Source of the DNA: Marinobacter bohaiensis
Lineage (GTDB): Bacteria; Pseudomonadota; Gammaproteobacteria; Pseudomonadales; Oleiphilaceae
Length of the DNA: 64,000 nt
Direction of reading: 5' to 3'
Assembly (NCBI RefSeq): GCF_003258515.1
Contig: NZ_QGEH01000001.1
Location: 1,488,001-1,552,000 of the forward strand
Shown: positions 26,811-36,803 of the stretch, piece after piece
Layout of the letters: each line of letters begins with the position of its first letter
How positions within the stretch are numbered: position 1 is the stretch's first letter
Notes under the pieces: generated by a model
Seen by the model: only the letters and a program-made list of their open reading frames with translations
Databases searched by the model: none
Told to the model about the DNA's origin: nothing
Program-made: the position numbers and the translations under genes

Positions 26811-27800
26811 ATGATGGCGAAGGTGATGCAATCTCACAAGGCGCGGGACGGACAGGGGCTCTTCGCCCTGGGCTGTCTGCTGCTGGTTGGCACTCTGCTG
26901 GCGCTGTCCCTGGTGATGGCCAAACTGGCCGATGGCGCCGGGGCACCGCGGCTGACGTTTCTCATGCTCGGCCTGGTGGGCGCGGGGATCATTCTGACCG
27001 GCCTGACGGCGCTGCAGCGCCAGGCCATGCCCCTGAACCGGCGGACTCTGGAGTATGCCCTGGTGACGGGCGTGCTCATGGCGCTGCCTAATGCCCTGGG
27101 GTTCCTGGCCGTGCGCCATGTGGGGGCCGGCTTCATCTCGCTCAGCTTCGCTTTCCCGATCCTGCTGACCTGGCTGCTGGCCTTGTTGATGGGGATGGAG
27201 CGGATGCGGGTGCCGCGTCTTCTGGGGGTGTTGCTGGCGCTGGCCGGTGGCGTGATCCTGGCGGTGTCCAAGGCGGGAAACAGCGCCGGCGAACCGATCT
27301 GGGCGATGCTGATCCTGGCCATGCCGCTGGCCTTGTCCATCGGCAACATCTACCGGACCCTGCGCTGGCCAACCGGCACCTCGCCGATTTTCCTGGCGGC
27401 GATCATGCTGTTCGGCGCCGGGTTGTCCCTGTTGCCGTTCGTGCTGGCCACCGAGGTGGGCGAGATCGGGGCCATGATGCGCTCGTCTACCATACTGGGG
27501 CTGCTCGCCGTGGAAGTCCTGGTGTTCGCCGTTCTCTATTTCTTCTACTTCGTGCTGCAGAAGCTGGCCGGGCCGGTTTATCTCAGCCAGATCGGCACCG
27601 TTGCCGCCGTAGTCGGGACCGCTATTGCGGTACTGGCGCTGGGCGAAGCGACACCGCCCAACCTCGCCCTCGCCGGTACCCTGGTAGCGGCGGGCACGTT
27701 GGTGTTCCACCGCTCGGCCCGGCCGGAAGCGCCGTCGATGGTCGGGCATCGCCCGTTCCGTCGAATGAATGCGTCGCCTCAGAGCCAGCGTTTGGGGTAG
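26811..27800 (+). CDS. EamA/DMT-family exporter
   Basis: Ten-helix drug/metabolite transporter of 329 residues with two EamA repeats (about 14-150 and 160-300). It starts at ATG 26811 or 26814 and ends in a basic tail. It is divergent from a MarR regulator and likely repressed by it. The substrate is unknown; DMT exporters move amino acids, nucleosides or drugs. The 3' end overlaps a degraded HPP remnant on the other strand. Confidence 0.86.
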   Translation: MMAKVMQSHKARDGQGLFALGCLLLVGTLLALSLVMAKLADGAGAPRLTFLMLGLVGAGIILTGLTALQRQAMPLNRRTLEYALVTGVLMALPNALGFLAVRHVGAGFISLSFAFPILLTWLLALLMGMERMRVPRLLGVLLALAGGVILAVSKAGNSAGEPIWAMLILAMPLALSIGNIYRTLRWPTGTSPIFLAAIMLFGAGLSLLPFVLATEVGEIGAMMRSSTILGLLAVEVLVFAVLYFFYFVLQKLAGPVYLSQIGTVAAVVGTAIAVLALGEATPPNLALAGTLVAAGTLVFHRSARPEAPSMVGHRPFRRMNASPQSQRLG

Positions 27801-27955
27801 GGCTGGCGTGACAGCAGCCGGTGGTAGGCCAGGCCGAACGCGACAATGGCCCGGGTGCCGATGGCCACCGGCGAGATGAGGCAGTGCCAGTCCTGCCCGG
27901 TCAGCATCACCACCAGCGGGTTGGCGCCCGCCGCCGGCATCGCTTTGTACACAGT
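27779..27955 (-). pseudogene. HPP-family membrane protein remnant (C-terminal fragment)
   Basis: An open minus-strand frame ends with about 55 residues resembling the C-terminus of HPP-family membrane proteins: PAAGANPLVVMLTGQ, then ISPVAIGTRAIVAFGLAYHR and an RQPYPKRW end. Intact HPP proteins are about 160-200 residues. Only about 105 bp lie between the fragment and the divergent MFS start, so the N-terminal helices are gone. Probably a decayed gene; a small functional gene is less likely. Confidence 0.5.
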
Positions 27956-28061
27956 GAGACGGGGCTGTCGGTAAGCACATCTGTCGATTTTGTTTCGGTA
28001 GCGGGCCAATCTATAGTTTGCGATTCACCTGCGCGATTTGCTGACCCCGAATGGACACTGT

Positions 28062-29264
28062 ATGACGACGAAGGACTCCCACGTTCGCTTTTCACTGATC
28101 CTGGCACTGGCCTCCGCCATGATGATCGGGCCGTTTTCGCTGGATACCTACCTGCCCGCCTTCCCCGACATCGCGCAATCCCTGGGGGCGACGTCGCAGG
28201 AAGTGGGGCTGAGCGTGTCGATCTACGTCTTCTGCCTCGCCATAGGCCAACTGATTGGCGGCGCCTTGTCGGACCGCTTCGGTCGCAAGCCGGTTCTTCT
28301 TTCCGGTCTGACCATCTTTGTTGTATCCAGCCTGGGGCTCGCCTTGACCGATAACCTGTCCCTGTTTCTCGCCGGCCGTGCCGTGCAGGCCCTGGGAGCC
28401 GGTTGGGCGCTGGTCTCGGTGCCGGCGCTGGTGCGGGACCTGGTGAGTGGGCAGGATGCCGCCAAGCTGTTCTCGATGATGGGGCTGATCATGGTGGTGG
28501 CGCCGGGGATTGCCCCGAGCATCGGCAGCGGGCTGCTGCACCTGGGGCCCTGGAACGTCATCTTCCTGTTTCTGGCCGTCTACGCGGTGGCTGTGGTGCC
28601 CCTGCTGTTGGGCACCGTGTTTCGCCACAGCAGCGTGCACACCGGTTCGGCGTCGTCCGGCGGGGTGCTCAGGCGCTACGCCGAGGTGCTCCGTAACCGG
28701 GCCGCGCTGCCGTTCATCGCCTGGCAGGTGGGTTCGTTTTCCGTGATGATGCTGTTTATCACCCACGCTTCGTTCATCTATCAGGATCACTTTGGTGAGT
28801 CGAAGGAAGCCTTCGGGCTGCTGTTCGGCGCCAACATCGTGGCCATGTTCTGCGTTAACCTGATCAACCGGGCGCTGCTGTCGCGGGTCACGTCGCTGCG
28901 GATCCTGCAGGTGGCGACGCTGGTCCAGGCGCTGGGCGGTGTGCTGCTGGTGGTCGCCGCGCAGATGGCCTGGCCGGTCTACGGATTCCTGGCGGCCATG
29001 ATGCTGACGATCGGCGTGATGGGGGCCATCATCCCTAATATCCAGAGCTGCTTTATGGAGTATTTTCCCACCAGTGGCGGCTCCGCCGCGGCGTTGCTTG
29101 GCGCGGCCCAATTCGGCGTTGCCGGCACACTCAGTGCCCTGTCGGCACTGCTGCCGCACACCCTGCCGGCGGTGGTGATGTCCATGGCGGCCTGCGCGGC
29201 GCTGGCGTTCCTGGTTATGCTGACGTCCGTTTTCGGCCGGACCGGTTCCCGCGAGGACCGCTGA
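28062..29264 (+). CDS. Bcr/CflA-family multidrug efflux MFS transporter
   Basis: Twelve-helix major facilitator of 400 residues. The N-terminal MMIGPFSLDTYLPAFPDIAQ and the loop motif GALSDRFGRKPVLLSG (about 73-88) are typical of Bcr/CflA drug exporters. The ATG at 28062 is used; the frame opens earlier only through a TTG. It is a single-gene unit. Candidate substrates (sulfonamides, bicyclomycin or dipeptides) come from family knowledge only. Confidence 0.88.
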   Translation: MTTKDSHVRFSLILALASAMMIGPFSLDTYLPAFPDIAQSLGATSQEVGLSVSIYVFCLAIGQLIGGALSDRFGRKPVLLSGLTIFVVSSLGLALTDNLSLFLAGRAVQALGAGWALVSVPALVRDLVSGQDAAKLFSMMGLIMVVAPGIAPSIGSGLLHLGPWNVIFLFLAVYAVAVVPLLLGTVFRHSSVHTGSASSGGVLRRYAEVLRNRAALPFIAWQVGSFSVMMLFITHASFIYQDHFGESKEAFGLLFGANIVAMFCVNLINRALLSRVTSLRILQVATLVQALGGVLLVVAAQMAWPVYGFLAAMMLTIGVMGAIIPNIQSCFMEYFPTSGGSAAALLGAAQFGVAGTLSALSALLPHTLPAVVMSMAACAALAFLVMLTSVFGRTGSREDR

Positions 29265-29327
29265 ACGGCCTTCTGCGGAGGCCTGCCGTCTTTGTAAGTC
29301 TCCGTGTAAATTTTGTGAAAAGACAAC

Positions 29328-29354
29328 CTTAACGTTTCTTAACTCCTCTATGAT
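29328..29354 (+). promoter_or_regulatory. Direct repeat and -10 box before the RND operon
   Basis: Direct repeat CTTAAC-N4-CTTAAC (29328-29343) lies just before a good -10 hexamer TATGAT (29349-29354). There is no good -35. This is the layout of an activator-dependent promoter using an OmpR/PhoB-type response regulator; the half site resembles PmrA boxes but with a 10-bp rather than 11-bp period. Confidence 0.45.
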
Positions 29355-29407
29355 GGCGCGTGTCAGAGGTGCCGCAAGGCATAACCGTATCCATTGTCAG
29401 AGGTTGC

Positions 29408-30811
29408 ATGATTCCAGGTCCCGCTCGACGATTCTCCCTGAACCTGCTGCTGGGCGCACTCGGCTTGGTGGGCTGCGTCTCCACGCCCACGGAAACCGTT
29501 CCGCAGCCGGTGACGCTGCCGGCGAGTTTTTCCGGAACGCCCGAGGCCGGGGATATCCGCCTGACCCGCCAGTGGTGGCATCATTTCGACGATCCCCGTC
29601 TGGACGAGGTGGTGGCTGCAGCTGTGGATGGGAGCTTCAGTCTGGCCTCGGCGCGCGCGCGCCTGCGTCAGGCCAGGGCGGCCGCACGCATTGCCGGCGC
29701 CGATCAGTTGCCGACGCTGGACGCCAACGCGGATGCGGGAATCACACGCCAGGATGGTAGCAGCAGCGAGAACTACCGCGTCGGAGCCTCGGCGTCCTAT
29801 GAGGTGGACCTGTGGGGCCGCATCGGTGCCGGCGTCGAGTCGGCGCGCTTGGAGGCCCAGGCCAGCGAAGCCGATCTGGACGCCGCCTACATCAGCCTGA
29901 CCGCTTCCACCGCCGACACCTTCTACCGGGTGCTGCGCCAGCGCGCTATCGTCGATCTGCTTGACCGTCAGCGGGCCACCAACGAGCAGGTGGCCGACCT
30001 GATCTCGGTGCGCTACCGCAACGGCCAGGCCCAGTTCGACGAGCTCCTGCGCCAGCGCCGCCTGGCCGAAGCGTCCGTGTCCGACCTGTTATCCGCTCGC
30101 GCCACCCTCAAGGATCTGCGTCACCAACTGGCCGCACTGATGGGCCAGCCGGCCAACACATTGGCCCTGCCAGCGGGCACCGCCATCATCGAGCTGCCGC
30201 CCATGCCCGGGGTGGGCCTGCCGTCGCAGTGGTTGAACCAGCGGCCCGATCTGCGGGCGGCCTGGCAGCGCGTGCAGTCGGCCGACGCCGACGTGGCGGT
30301 GGCCATCGCCGAGCAGTACCCGCGCCTGGATCTGTCCGCCTCCCTGGAAACCGCCGCCACTTCGCCAACCGACCTGTTTGAGGACTGGGTGTCTTCGCTG
30401 GCGGCGGCGCTGGCCGTACCGATCTTCCGGGGCGGCGCGTTGGAGGCCGAGGTGGACCGCTCCACAGCGGCTCGTGATGTGGCCTTCAATGATTACGCCC
30501 AGACCGTGGTGGATGCGGTGGCGGAAGTGGAAACGGCGCTGTCCAACGCCCACTATGACCAGGAACGACTGATCAGTCTCAATCGCCAGCTGAGGTTGGC
30601 CGAAGAGGTGGTGGAACGCCTGCGGCAGCGCTACATCGGCGGGGCCGCCGAGTACCTGGACGTGTTGTCGGCACTGACCACCCTGCAATCCGTGCAGCGC
30701 CAGCAGCTCGAGGCCCAGTGGGCCCTGTTGCTGGACCGGATTGTCCTGATTCGAACCATCGCCGGGGGCTGGGACACCGCCGGACCGGAAGCAAGCGAGG
30801 CCAACGGATGA
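29408..30811 (+). CDS. RND outer-membrane efflux lipoprotein (NodT/OprM family)
   Basis: Outer-membrane channel of 467 residues. The lipoprotein signal ends at the lipobox LVGC (Cys at about residue 23). Two OEP repeats follow (about 70-250 and 270-460), with QWWHHFDDPRLDEVVAAAV near the start and RYIGGAAEYLDVLSALTTLQ near the end. The ATG at 29408 gives the lipoprotein signal. It is coupled to the adaptor gene by an ATGA overlap. Confidence 0.9.
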   Translation: MIPGPARRFSLNLLLGALGLVGCVSTPTETVPQPVTLPASFSGTPEAGDIRLTRQWWHHFDDPRLDEVVAAAVDGSFSLASARARLRQARAAARIAGADQLPTLDANADAGITRQDGSSSENYRVGASASYEVDLWGRIGAGVESARLEAQASEADLDAAYISLTASTADTFYRVLRQRAIVDLLDRQRATNEQVADLISVRYRNGQAQFDELLRQRRLAEASVSDLLSARATLKDLRHQLAALMGQPANTLALPAGTAIIELPPMPGVGLPSQWLNQRPDLRAAWQRVQSADADVAVAIAEQYPRLDLSASLETAATSPTDLFEDWVSSLAAALAVPIFRGGALEAEVDRSTAARDVAFNDYAQTVVDAVAEVETALSNAHYDQERLISLNRQLRLAEEVVERLRQRYIGGAAEYLDVLSALTTLQSVQRQQLEAQWALLLDRIVLIRTIAGGWDTAGPEASEANG

Positions 30812-32070
30812 GCGTTGATCAGAAATCCCTGAGAGATCAGGGCCAGTCGTCCAACCGTCGGATGACGCCGGCACGTGGCCTGTTCCAGGCCGTGCTGTGC
30901 CTGGGGGTGCTGGTGGCCGGTGCGGGCATCGCCTGGCTGCTGCTGGGCACCGCTGAAGAGGCTGGCCGGCAACCGCCGGCGGAGCGTTCCAAGCGTCTGG
31001 TGGAAATTGAGGTGGCCGAGCGTCGGTCCCATCAGGTGACGGTCACGGCCTGGGGGCAGGTGCAGCCCTCCCATGCGTTGACGCTGACACCACGGGTGGG
31101 CGGCCGGGTGGTGTCGCTGGCCGACAACTTCGACGCCGGCAGTGTGCTGGCCAGCGGCGAGTCGCTGCTGCAGCTCGATCCACGGGATTACGAACTGGCG
31201 CTGACCCGGGCCCGCAGTGCGCTGACCCAGGCACGGGCCGACCTGTCGCTGGAGCAGGGCCAGCAGGCCGTGGCCCAGCGTGAATACGAATTGCTCGGGG
31301 AAAACGTCAGCGACGCCGAGCGCAGCCTGATCCTGCGCCGGCCCCAGTTGGAAACGGCCCAGGCTGCTGTGGCCGCGGCCGAGGCGGATCTGGCCGAAGC
31401 CCGGCTGAACCTGGAGCGCACGGGGATTACCGCGCCGTTCGAGGCGATGGTGCTGTCCCGGGCCGTGGCGGAAGGCGCGGAGGTCTCCACCGGCACCACG
31501 CTGGCGGAACTGGTCGGCGTCGACACCTGGTGGCTGGAACTGACCGTGCCGGTTAACGCGCTGAAGTGGGTGCGCTTCCCCGGATCGGACAGCAAGGGCT
31601 CCACCGTCCAGCTGCGTTACGAGGGCGTCTGGCCCACCGATGTGTCCCGCGAGGGGCGCGTGGTGCGACTGCTCGGACAGCTGGAAGAGGGCGGCCGCAT
31701 GGCCCAGGTGCGGGTGGCGGTGCAGGACCCGCTGGCCCGTGGAAGCGGGCAAGCCAACCAGCCCCGCCTGCTGCTCGGCGCCTACGTGCGGGGTGAGATC
31801 CAGGGCGCGGCGGTGCAGGAGGCCGTGGCGCTGCAGCCGGAGTGGGTCCACTCGGGCAATATCGTCTGGCTGATGGACGACAACGACGAACTGGCCATGC
31901 GCCAGGTCACCATCGCTTACCGCGACGGCGAACGCGTGCTGGTGACCGACGGCATCGAGGACGGTGACCGCATCGTCACCTCGCAGATTTCTGTGGTGAC
32001 CGAGGGCATGCCGCTGCGCGTCCAGGAAGTGGACACCGATTCCAGCCGTGACGGAGGCGGAGATGTCTGA
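30808..32070 (+). CDS. RND periplasmic adaptor (HlyD/MFP family)
   Basis: Membrane fusion protein of 420 residues. It has an N-terminal anchor (about 28-48), lipoyl halves (LTPRVGGRVVSLADNFDAGS and ITAPFEAMVLSRAVAEG), a helical hairpin (about 135-205), a beta-barrel and a membrane-proximal domain. The ATG is chosen for the ATGA overlap with the outer-membrane gene. Its stop overlaps the RND permease start (ATGTCTGA). Confidence 0.9.
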   Translation: MSVDQKSLRDQGQSSNRRMTPARGLFQAVLCLGVLVAGAGIAWLLLGTAEEAGRQPPAERSKRLVEIEVAERRSHQVTVTAWGQVQPSHALTLTPRVGGRVVSLADNFDAGSVLASGESLLQLDPRDYELALTRARSALTQARADLSLEQGQQAVAQREYELLGENVSDAERSLILRRPQLETAQAAVAAAEADLAEARLNLERTGITAPFEAMVLSRAVAEGAEVSTGTTLAELVGVDTWWLELTVPVNALKWVRFPGSDSKGSTVQLRYEGVWPTDVSREGRVVRLLGQLEEGGRMAQVRVAVQDPLARGSGQANQPRLLLGAYVRGEIQGAAVQEAVALQPEWVHSGNIVWLMDDNDELAMRQVTIAYRDGERVLVTDGIEDGDRIVTSQISVVTEGMPLRVQEVDTDSSRDGGGDV

Positions 32071-35000
32071 TCGGCCCAAGGGCTTTATCGGCTTCATGAC
32101 CGCCCACCGGGTGGCGCCCAACCTGTTGATGCTGGTGCTGATCCTGGGCGGACTGTACATGACCTCCCGGATCACCCAGGAGGTGTTTCCGGATTTCCAG
32201 CGCGACGCCATCGACATCAGTGTGTCCTACCCCAACGCCACACCTGAGGAAATCGAGCAGGGGGTGGTGCTGCCGGTGGAAGAAGCGGTCCGCGGGCTGA
32301 TCGGGATCAAGGACGTCACGTCCACCGCCCGGGAGGGTTCGGGCTCAGTGACCCTGGAGCTGATCGAGGGTGCCGATCTGCAGCGCACCTACCAGGATGT
32401 AATCCGCGCCGTCGACCAGATTCAGACGTTCCCTGACGACGCCGAGGAACCGGAGATCGAGTACAGTGGCTGGCGTCGCGACGTACTGGACGTGCTGGTC
32501 TACGGCGCCGCGCCGGATCAGAGCCTGAGAACGGCGGCGGAGCAGATCCGTGATCGCCTGCTGCTGGAGCCCGGCATCACCCAGGCGGACCTGGACGATG
32601 TGCGCGATTACGAGATCCACATCGACATTGCCGAGGACCGTTTGCGCGCCTACGGCCTGACCCTGGACGAAGTGGCCGGCATCGTCGCCGAGAGCGCCCG
32701 CGACCGCTCCGCCGGTGCGGTGGAGACCGCCGCCGGGGAAATCCTGCTGCAGGTGGACGAACGCCGCAGCCACGCCGAGGAGTTCCGCGACATCGTGATT
32801 CGCGCCGGGCAGGGCGGTTCCCTTCTGCGCCTGGGTGACATCGCCACCATCACCGACGGTTTCTCCGAGGATGTGGAGGACATCCAGTCGTTCAACGGCA
32901 TGCGCGCCATCGAAGTGGAGGTGTTCCGGGTCGGCTCGGAAACCCCCATCAGCGTGTCGGACGCGGTGCACGCGGCCTTGCCGGACATCCGCGCCGGCCT
33001 GCCGCCGGCCATCGACGTGGTGGTCCAGAGCGACGCCTCGGAAGTCTACAAGCAGCGCCTGGAACTGCTGCTCAAGAACGGCTTCTTCGGGTTGCTGCTG
33101 GTACTGGCGCTGCTCAGCCTGTTCCTGGAGTTCAAACTGGCGTTCTGGGTCACGGTGGGGATTCCCACGGCCTTCCTGGGGGCATTCCTGTTCCTGCCGG
33201 GGATGGGCGTCTCCATCAACATGATTTCCCTGTTCGCATTCATCATCGCTTTGGGGATCGTGGTGGACGACGCCATCGTGGCGGGGGAGAACATCTACGA
33301 ATACCGCAGCCGCGGCATGCCGTTCGTTGACGCGGCGACCCAGGGGGCGAAGGACATCGCCGTGCCCATCCTGATCAGCGTGATCACCAACATCGTCGCC
33401 TTCCTGCCCCTGGCGGCCATGCCCGGGCCCTTCGGCCAGATCTGGGCGGTCATTCCCGCGGTGGTGGGCTCGGTGTTCCTGATCTCGCTGGTGGAAGCGC
33501 TGATCATCCTGCCGGCTCACCTGGCCTATGTGCGCGACGGCTCGCGCACCCGCTTCGGCGCCCGGCTGCACGATGCCCAGCAACGTTTCAGCCGCGGGTT
33601 CAGCGGCCTGATCGAGCGGGTCTACGGCCGCGCGCTGTCGGTCACCCTGCGCTGGCGCTACGTGACCCTGGCGGCGGCGCTGACGCTGCTGGCGATTACC
33701 CTGGCGTATCCGTTGAGCGGTCGCATGGGCTTCATCCTCATGCCGCGGGTGCAGGGGGATACGGTGGAAGTCACCGCCACCCTGCCGTACGGCGCGCCCA
33801 CCAGCGAGGCGCGGCGGGTGCGGGCGGAGCTGACCGACGCGGCTCGCCGGGTCATCGACGCCAACGGTGGGGACGCGCTCAGCAAGGGCGTGTATGCCTC
33901 CATCGAAGACAACGTGGTGGAAGCGCGCATTTACCTGACCGGGCCCGATCAACGACCCATCACCACCGCCGAGACGGCCCGGAAATGGCGCCGGGCGACG
34001 GGTGAGATTCTGGGCGTGGAGTCCCTGCGCTTCGACACCGACCGTGGCGGCCCCGGCGGCGGTGCCGGCGTGACCGTGCAGCTCAGCCACAGCGACGTGG
34101 AGACCCTGAACCGCGCGGCCGCGGTGCTGGGACAGCGGCTGGCCGAGGTCAACCACGTTACCGACGTGGACGACAGTTACGCACCCGGCAAGCCGCGCTG
34201 GAGCCTGCGCCTGACCGAGGCCGGCCGGGCCCTGGGGCTGACCTCCGGCGACATCGCCAGCCAGGTCCGCGACGCCTTCTACGGCGCTGAGGCCTTCAAG
34301 CTGCTGCGCGGCGCCAACGAGGTGACCGTGCGGGTGCAGTTGCCGCCGGAGTTGAGCAAGAGTTCCGTGGCGGTGTCCTCGTTCATGATCCGCACCGAGG
34401 GCGGCCAGTACGTCCCCCTGGACCAGGTGGCCCGCATCGAGCCCGGAACGTCCCTGACCAGCATTCGCCGGGAGAACGGCCGGCGCGTGATGCCGGTGAG
34501 CGCCAACGTCGAGCCGATCGAGCAGACCAACCGGGTGCTGGCGACGCTGCGGGGCGAACTGCTGCCGCAGCTGATGCAGGATTTCCCGGGGCTGTCCTAC
34601 AGCTTCGGCGGCCGTCAGGAAAGCATGCGCGACTCGATCAACAGTTTCTACAGCACCGTCACCCTGGCGTTACTGGTGATCTTCGTACTGCTGGCGCTGC
34701 CGTTCCGCAGCTACACCCAGCCGTTGATCGTGATGACGGCGATTCCGTTCGGCATCGTCGGTGCGGTGCTGGGGCACCTGATCATGGGCTACAGCCTGAG
34801 CCTGATCAGCATTATGGGGATCATCGCCCTGGGCGGCGTGGTGGTGAACGGTTCGCTGGTGCTGATCGATTACGCCAACGCCCGCCAGCGGGAGGGATAT
34901 TCGGCGGTTGACGCCATCCACGCCGCCGGCGTGCGCCGCTTCAGGCCGATTTTCCTGACCACCTGTACCACGTTTGGTGGTTTGGCGCCCATGATCTTCG

Positions 35001-35212
35001 AGACCTCGGTCCAGGCCAAATTTATGATCCCCATGGCGATTTCCCTGGGCTATGGCATCCTGTTCTCGTCGGCGCTGCTGTTGCTGGTGGTGCCGTCGTT
35101 GTACATGGTGCTGGAAGATATCGTCGGCTGGTTCAGCGGCCGGGCCCGGTCGGTGATCGACGATGTGCTGCCGGACGCACCGCAAGCCAGACAATCCCGG
35201 GAGAGCGAATGA
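32063..35212 (+). CDS. RND efflux permease (AcrB/MexB superfamily)
   Basis: Proton-driven inner-membrane pump of 1049 residues with the two-fold RND layout: twelve helices and two large periplasmic loops. The paired proton-relay aspartates are visible in [19 protein letters not shown] (about residue 400), and [19 protein letters not shown] marks the second half. The sequence is of the hydrophobe/amphiphile exporter class close to uncharacterised MdtB/MexF-like groups. Operon order is OMF-MFP-RND-cupin, all overlapping. Confidence 0.92.
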   Translation: MSDRPKGFIGFMTAHRVAPNLLMLVLILGGLYMTSRITQEVFPDFQRDAIDISVSYPNATPEEIEQGVVLPVEEAVRGLIGIKDVTSTAREGSGSVTLELIEGADLQRTYQDVIRAVDQIQTFPDDAEEPEIEYSGWRRDVLDVLVYGAAPDQSLRTAAEQIRDRLLLEPGITQADLDDVRDYEIHIDIAEDRLRAYGLTLDEVAGIVAESARDRSAGAVETAAGEILLQVDERRSHAEEFRDIVIRAGQGGSLLRLGDIATITDGFSEDVEDIQSFNGMRAIEVEVFRVGSETPISVSDAVHAALPDIRAGLPPAIDVVVQSDASEVYKQRLELLLKNGFFGLLLVLALLSLFLEFKLAFWVTVGIPTAFLGAFLFLPGMGVSINMISLFAFIIALGIVVDDAIVAGENIYEYRSRGMPFVDAATQGAKDIAVPILISVITNIVAFLPLAAMPGPFGQIWAVIPAVVGSVFLISLVEALIILPAHLAYVRDGSRTRFGARLHDAQQRFSRGFSGLIERVYGRALSVTLRWRYVTLAAALTLLAITLAYPLSGRMGFILMPRVQGDTVEVTATLPYGAPTSEARRVRAELTDAARRVIDANGGDALSKGVYASIEDNVVEARIYLTGPDQRPITTAETARKWRRATGEILGVESLRFDTDRGGPGGGAGVTVQLSHSDVETLNRAAAVLGQRLAEVNHVTDVDDSYAPGKPRWSLRLTEAGRALGLTSGDIASQVRDAFYGAEAFKLLRGANEVTVRVQLPPELSKSSVAVSSFMIRTEGGQYVPLDQVARIEPGTSLTSIRRENGRRVMPVSANVEPIEQTNRVLATLRGELLPQLMQDFPGLSYSFGGRQESMRDSINSFYSTVTLALLVIFVLLALPFRSYTQPLIVMTAIPFGIVGAVLGHLIMGYSLSLISIMGIIALGGVVVNGSLVLIDYANARQREGYSAVDAIHAAGVRRFRPIFLTTCTTFGGLAPMIFETSVQAKFMIPMAISLGYGILFSSALLLLVVPSLYMVLEDIVGWFSGRARSVIDDVLPDAPQARQSRESE

Positions 35213-35580
35213 ACCCGACCGTCCATCGATTCGATCCGTCGCAGGAATACTTCTTCGAGGAAGGCTGCTACATCCTCGAAATGGCCAACAGTGCCGACGA
35301 CGAGGCCCTGTCCATCGCCCGCGCCCGGGTGGAACCGGGCGGGGTTACCCGGTTGCATACCCTGGCGGCGCAGGTGGAACGCTACGTTATTCTCGACGGG
35401 GAAGGCCGGGTCGAGGTGGGCGACACGCTCAGCGAAGACGTGTCCGCCGGCGACGTGGTGGTGATCCCGCCGGGCAGCCCCCAGCGCATCCGCAATACTG
35501 GTGAGACCACCCTGGTGTTCTTCGCGCTGTGCACGCCCCGCTTTGTGCCCGAGGATTACCGGGACGTGGACCCGGGCTGA
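35209..35580 (+). CDS. Cupin-domain protein coupled to the RND operon
   Basis: Single-domain cupin of 123 residues. The metal-site motif 1 is modified (TRLHTLAAQVERYVILDGEG, about 45-64) and motif 2 is PPGSPQRIRNTG (about 84-95). Its ATG overlaps the permease stop (ATGA), so it is translated with the pump. Cupins of this size bind metals and small ligands. Whether it detoxifies the pump substrate, senses it, or acts independently is unknown. Confidence 0.85.
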   Translation: MNPTVHRFDPSQEYFFEEGCYILEMANSADDEALSIARARVEPGGVTRLHTLAAQVERYVILDGEGRVEVGDTLSEDVSAGDVVVIPPGSPQRIRNTGETTLVFFALCTPRFVPEDYRDVDPG

Positions 35581-35819
35581 TCGGGACTCCCGACCGATAG
35601 GCCATCGCTGGCTGCCCGGATCAGCCCGGCCTTGTTGACGTCCGCCATCCGTTTCCCTTGCGGATCGCCGTCCGGCGGTCCAGCATAATCCATCGTCACT
35701 TCGTAGGCGTGAACCACGCTGCATCGACTCGCGACCCGTCAGAGCTCGCGACGTCCCAATCCCGCTGTATCCCGGACAGGTCGAACGTCGGCCTTTCCAT
35801 CATTTTCAAGGAGGTTGCC

Positions 35820-36803
35820 ATGGATTATCGCCGTTTGGGTTCCACCGGTATGAAGGTGTCTCCCCTGTGCCTGGGCACCATGACCTACGGCTCGCCCACC
35901 TGGCGCGAGTGGGTGCTGGACGAGCAGGCCAGCCGTCCGTTTATCAAGAAGGCGCTGGATGCGGGTATCAACTTCTTCGACACCGCCAACATGTATTCCC
36001 TGGGGGAATCGGAGCGCGTGGTGGGCAAGGCGCTGCTGGATTACGCCCGCCGCGAGGACTTTGTCCTGGCCACCAAGGTCTACTTCCCGATGGGAGACGG
36101 GCCCAATGACCGCGGCCTGTCGCGCAAGCACATCATGGCGTCCATCGATGCCTCGCTGGCGCGTATGGGCACCGACTATGTGGACCTGCTGCAGATCCAC
36201 CGCTGGGACTACGACACGCCCATCGAGGAAACCATGGAGGCGCTGCACGATGTGGTGAAAGCCGGCAAGGCGCGCTACATCGGGGCGTCGTCGATGTACG
36301 CCTGGCAGTTCGCCAAAGCCCAGTTCACCGCCGAGCGTCATGGCTGGACGACGTTTGTCACCATGCAGCCCATGTACAACCTGATCTACCGCGAGGAAGA
36401 GCGCGAGATGTTCCCGCTGTGCGCGGACCAGGGTGTCGGCGTGATTCCCTGGAGCCCTCTGGCGCGGGGCGTGTTGGCCGGCCGCACGACGCAGGGCGAG
36501 GGCGGTGACTCGATGCGTTCACGGACCGACGAGAACACCGTCAAATGGCAGCTGGGCGGCGACATCGACACGCCGGTGATCGAATCCCTGCGCGCCGTCG
36601 CAGAGCAGCGAGGGGCGCCCATGGCGCAGATCGCCCTGGCCTGGGTCGCGTCCAACCCCGTCGTGTCGGCACCGATCATCGGGGCCAGCAAGGAGCGTCA
36701 CCTGGACGACGCCATCGCCGCGCTCGACATCACTCTAAGCGACGAAGAGAAGGCGGTGCTGGAAAGCGGCTACGTGCCCCACGCCGTGACCGCGCACGCC
36801 TAG
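35820..36803 (+). CDS. Aldo/keto reductase (YajO/YhdN-like group)
   Basis: NADPH-dependent reductase of 327 residues with a TIM barrel. The catalytic tetrad is visible as Asp in FFDTANMYS, Tyr in the same motif, Lys in LATKVYFPMG and His in LLQIHRWD. The cofactor end motif is PIIGASKERHLDDAI. The ATG at 35820 follows an excellent ribosome site (AAGGAGGT). It stands alone and shares its stop (CTAG, read on both strands) with the convergent pqiC gene. Confidence 0.92.
   Translation: MDYRRLGSTGMKVSPLCLGTMTYGSPTWREWVLDEQASRPFIKKALDAGINFFDTANMYSLGESERVVGKALLDYARREDFVLATKVYFPMGDGPNDRGLSRKHIMASIDASLARMGTDYVDLLQIHRWDYDTPIEETMEALHDVVKAGKARYIGASSMYAWQFAKAQFTAERHGWTTFVTMQPMYNLIYREEEREMFPLCADQGVGVIPWSPLARGVLAGRTTQGEGGDSMRSRTDENTVKWQLGGDIDTPVIESLRAVAEQRGAPMAQIALAWVASNPVVSAPIIGASKERHLDDAIAALDITLSDEEKAVLESGYVPHAVTAHA

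Noticed and set aside
32345-34156. 603-codon minus-strand open frame opposite the RND permease
   Set aside because: Antisense shadow of a clear RND gene; its product is His/Arg/Gln-rich and has no recognisable domain.
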